NCBI GenBank assembly: GCA_022653075.1
Contig: JALCSB010000016.1
Location: 1-40,616, forward strand
Source of the DNA: Intestinimonas sp.
GTDB lineage: Bacteria > Bacillota > Clostridia > Oscillospirales > Oscillospiraceae
Reading direction: 5' to 3'
Length of the DNA stretch: 40,616 nucleotides
The translations under genes were made by a program, and so were the position numbers. This document shows, piece by piece, positions 39,704 through 40,616 of the stretch (position 1 is the first letter of the stretch; each line of letters begins with the position of its first letter). The notes under the pieces are model-generated. The model was not told where the DNA came from. It did no database searches and saw only the letters and a list, made by a program, of their open reading frames with translations.

Positions 39704-39754
39704 TCACCTCCTTGGCTTGTCCTTCTTGGCGGCGCGCCTGATTCGCTCATACAT
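39704..39754 (-). CDS. Possible 16-residue basic leader peptide
   Basis: ATG followed by codons for MYERIRRAAKKDKPRR and TGA. The last codons AGG AGG TGA form a perfect ribosome binding site (AAGGAGGTGA), after which an ATG follows at once but stops after five codons. Consecutive rare AGG codons at the end could pause ribosomes. It may be a leader for a downstream frame or chance. Confidence 0.25.
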   Translation of the reverse strand: MYERIRRAAKKDKPRR

Positions 39755-39862
39755 GGGTTATGTACCAGAAATGCCGTCTATTCGGTTGTCAATGTGCTAA
39801 CGAAGGTGAAGATTGTCCTTCTAATAGTAGTGAAGAAAACGGCGTTTTTTTGGCCATGTAAA

Positions 39863-40285
39863 TTAAACTTTCTCAAATTTTTTTGCCAGATGCTTTAAGC
39901 CGCGCTTAATGCTCTTATAGATCCAGCTCTGATCAATACTTTCGGCTTGTGCAATTTCCTTGACGGTCATACCCAGGTAGAACCGGGCGTAGATCCACTT
40001 GGCCTGCTTGTCCGGTAGCTCCATCACCGCAGCATAGAGCTGATCGCGGAGCTGTTGGTTCTCCAGGATTTCTTCCGGGGTCGGCGGGCGCTGCACAATA
40101 GCCTTCTCAATGCCGTTGTCACAGTCCAGAGAGTATTGCGCTTTGTAATTATACATCTGCCGCAGGTAGAGTGCTTCGGCCCGTTTATCGGCCAGGAACA
40201 CCGCTTGTACTTCATCGGTCACTTCCAAAAAAGTGTCTGTTTTATAAACATCGGGATAAAGCTCCCGAAGATTAATCTTCTGCAT
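39863..40285 (-). CDS. Sigma-70 region 4-like regulator of the mobile element
   Basis: A 140-residue protein. The C-terminal half (about 85-137: LPDKQAKWIYARFYLGMTVKEIAQAESIDQSWIYKSIKRGLKHL) is a sigma region 4 helix-turn-helix; the N-terminal half is a charged linker without a clear region 2. Similar proteins occur in the regulatory module of Tn916/Tn1549-type elements, as with Orf7. It may activate transfer or excision genes, but it has not been shown to be a true sigma factor here. TGGAGG lies eight bases before the ATG and directly follows a hairpin. Confidence 0.82.
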   Translation of the reverse strand: MQKINLRELYPDVYKTDTFLEVTDEVQAVFLADKRAEALYLRQMYNYKAQYSLDCDNGIEKAIVQRPPTPEEILENQQLRDQLYAAVMELPDKQAKWIYARFYLGMTVKEIAQAESIDQSWIYKSIKRGLKHLAKKFEKV

Positions 40286-40297
40286 TATGTACCTCCA

Positions 40298-40334
40298 TTT
40301 CGGTTCACGGGGTCAGCTGCCAGGTGAGCCGAAA
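40298..40334 (-). promoter_or_regulatory. Hairpin abutting the sigma-like gene's ribosome binding site
   Basis: On the minus strand TTTCGGCTCAC pairs with GTGAACCGAAA (11 pairs, one G-U) across a 15-base loop, and the second strand ends immediately before TGGAGG. A structure here could affect ribosome access. Confidence 0.55.
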
Positions 40335-40399
40335 CGAGGGGGGAGAACGACAGTGTGGGATAGTTTCAGGCCAGTCTTGATTTGATTTTTCCCACACAA

Positions 40400-40438
40400 A
40401 TGCAAAAGCGCCTGTGTGACAGCACGACACACAGGCGC
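40400..40438 (-). terminator. Terminator for a transcript entering from the right
   Basis: GCGCCTGTGTG and its exact complement form an 11-bp stem with a nine-base loop (40408-40438). On the minus strand TTTTGCATTTG follows. It would end a gene lying beyond the window and insulate the sigma-like gene. Confidence 0.75.
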
Positions 40439-40506
40439 AATTCTCGATATTATTCTGTATATTCCAACATTTTTCGCAATTATCGACACATGTAAGCAGT
40501 CAAGTA

Positions 40507-40544
40507 AAATGCACACTTTTTCGCCAGCAAATGCACACTTTTTC
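40507..40544. repeat. Direct repeat AAATGCACACTTTTTC, two copies
   Basis: The exact 16-base string is at 40507-40522 and 40529-40544, 22 bases start to start. Closely spaced repeats of this kind at an element border resemble the multiple terminal repeats of IS21-family insertion sequences. No transposase is in the window; the rest of 40439-40616 shows no gene. Confidence 0.7.
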
Positions 40545-40616
40545 ACGGCCAGTTTTTAGTTTGTAATGGACTGGTGGTGAGCCAGTCTGTAGCTGTTGCC
40601 AGTCATGTTAATAATC

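Larger units (their letters stand above)
39413..39862. other. Gap between sigma-like gene and xis; two weak small frames
   Basis: Apart from the xis leader hairpin, this 450-base stretch holds no convincing gene. Listed separately are a 60-codon frame and a 16-codon frame that contains a perfect AAGGAGGTGA. In Tn916 a small helix-turn-helix gene (orf8) lies near here; no equivalent is seen. Confidence 0.5.
37507..40616. mobile_element. Left end of an integrative element in tRNA-Leu (continues past the window)
   Basis: From the tRNA 3' end rightward come a tyrosine integrase, a small excisionase-like protein and a sigma-region-4-like regulator, all on the minus strand. This order and spacing match the regulatory/recombination end of Tn916/Tn1549-type conjugative elements, but with the integrase next to a tRNA. 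The other end, transfer genes and cargo would lie beyond 40616. The left boundary cannot be fixed without the right attachment site. Confidence 0.7.

Noticed and set aside
39570-39800. 76-codon plus-strand frame
   Set aside because: Wrong strand for the module, no ribosome binding site, no recognisable domain.
40313-40546. 77-codon minus-strand frame
   Set aside because: Runs through the terminator hairpin and the direct repeats; not a credible gene.

Overview
The window looks like chromosomal DNA from a Gram-positive anaerobe of the class Clostridia, most likely an Oscillospiraceae-type gut bacterium (Flavonifractor, Intestinimonas or Lawsonibacter-like). This is inferred from the moderately high GC, the strong GGAGG ribosome binding sites, frequent TTG and GTG starts, a 443-residue Bacillus-type glutamine synthetase, the LL-diaminopimelate aminotransferase lysine route, and a DUF6320 / alcohol acetyltransferase-like gene pair that I associate with Clostridia. 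No species can be assigned from sequence alone.

Layout. (1) 1-940: a leftward transcription unit with a good promoter (911-938), a 208-bp tandem repeat carrying extra copies of the 5' part of a tRNA-Ala gene, one intact tRNA-Ala(CGC) and a terminator. (2) 1027-1675: a rightward tRNA operon Val-Asp-Phe-Gly-Cys with consensus promoter and terminator. (3) 1852-3856: acyltransferase-like gene plus zinc-ribbon membrane protein. (4) 3880-12062: arginine biosynthesis operon argG-argH-argC-argJ-argB-argD-argF with two ArgR-like boxes upstream. (5) 12069-13467 (minus): a DivIVA-like gene overlapping an unpaired fumarase/tartrate dehydratase beta subunit. (6) 13520-23014 (minus): a nitrogen-assimilation operon glnA - ANTAR regulator - dapL - gltB - gltD from one consensus promoter. 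(7) 23132-27696 (minus): hexokinase, fhs and purF, with a degenerate second copy of the fhs 3' end between fhs and purF. (8) 27781-33456 (minus): DUF1385 protein, prmC, recA, recX, rimO, pgsA. (9) 33471-37112 (minus): lipoprotein, PhoP-type response regulator and sensor kinase. (10) 37173-40616: a truncated tRNA-Leu, an intact tRNA-Leu(CAA), and the start of an integrative element (integrase, excisionase, sigma-like regulator) that runs off the right edge.

How the genes fit together. GltBD and GlnA make the glutamate and glutamine that feed ArgJ/ArgB/ArgD, DapL and PurF, so the middle of the window concentrates ammonium assimilation and its main consumers. ArgJ recycles the acetyl group, so argJBCDFGH gives glutamate-to-arginine without separate argA/argE; carbamoyl phosphate synthetase is not here. 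Fhs makes 10-formyl-THF for purines, and PurF performs the first committed purine step.

The observations most worth a second look are the promoter-driven tRNA-Ala half-gene array, the integrase with two tandem core-binding domains next to a broken and an intact tRNA-Leu, the relic fhs tail, and the ANTAR regulator whose receiver domain lacks its phosphoacceptor aspartate.
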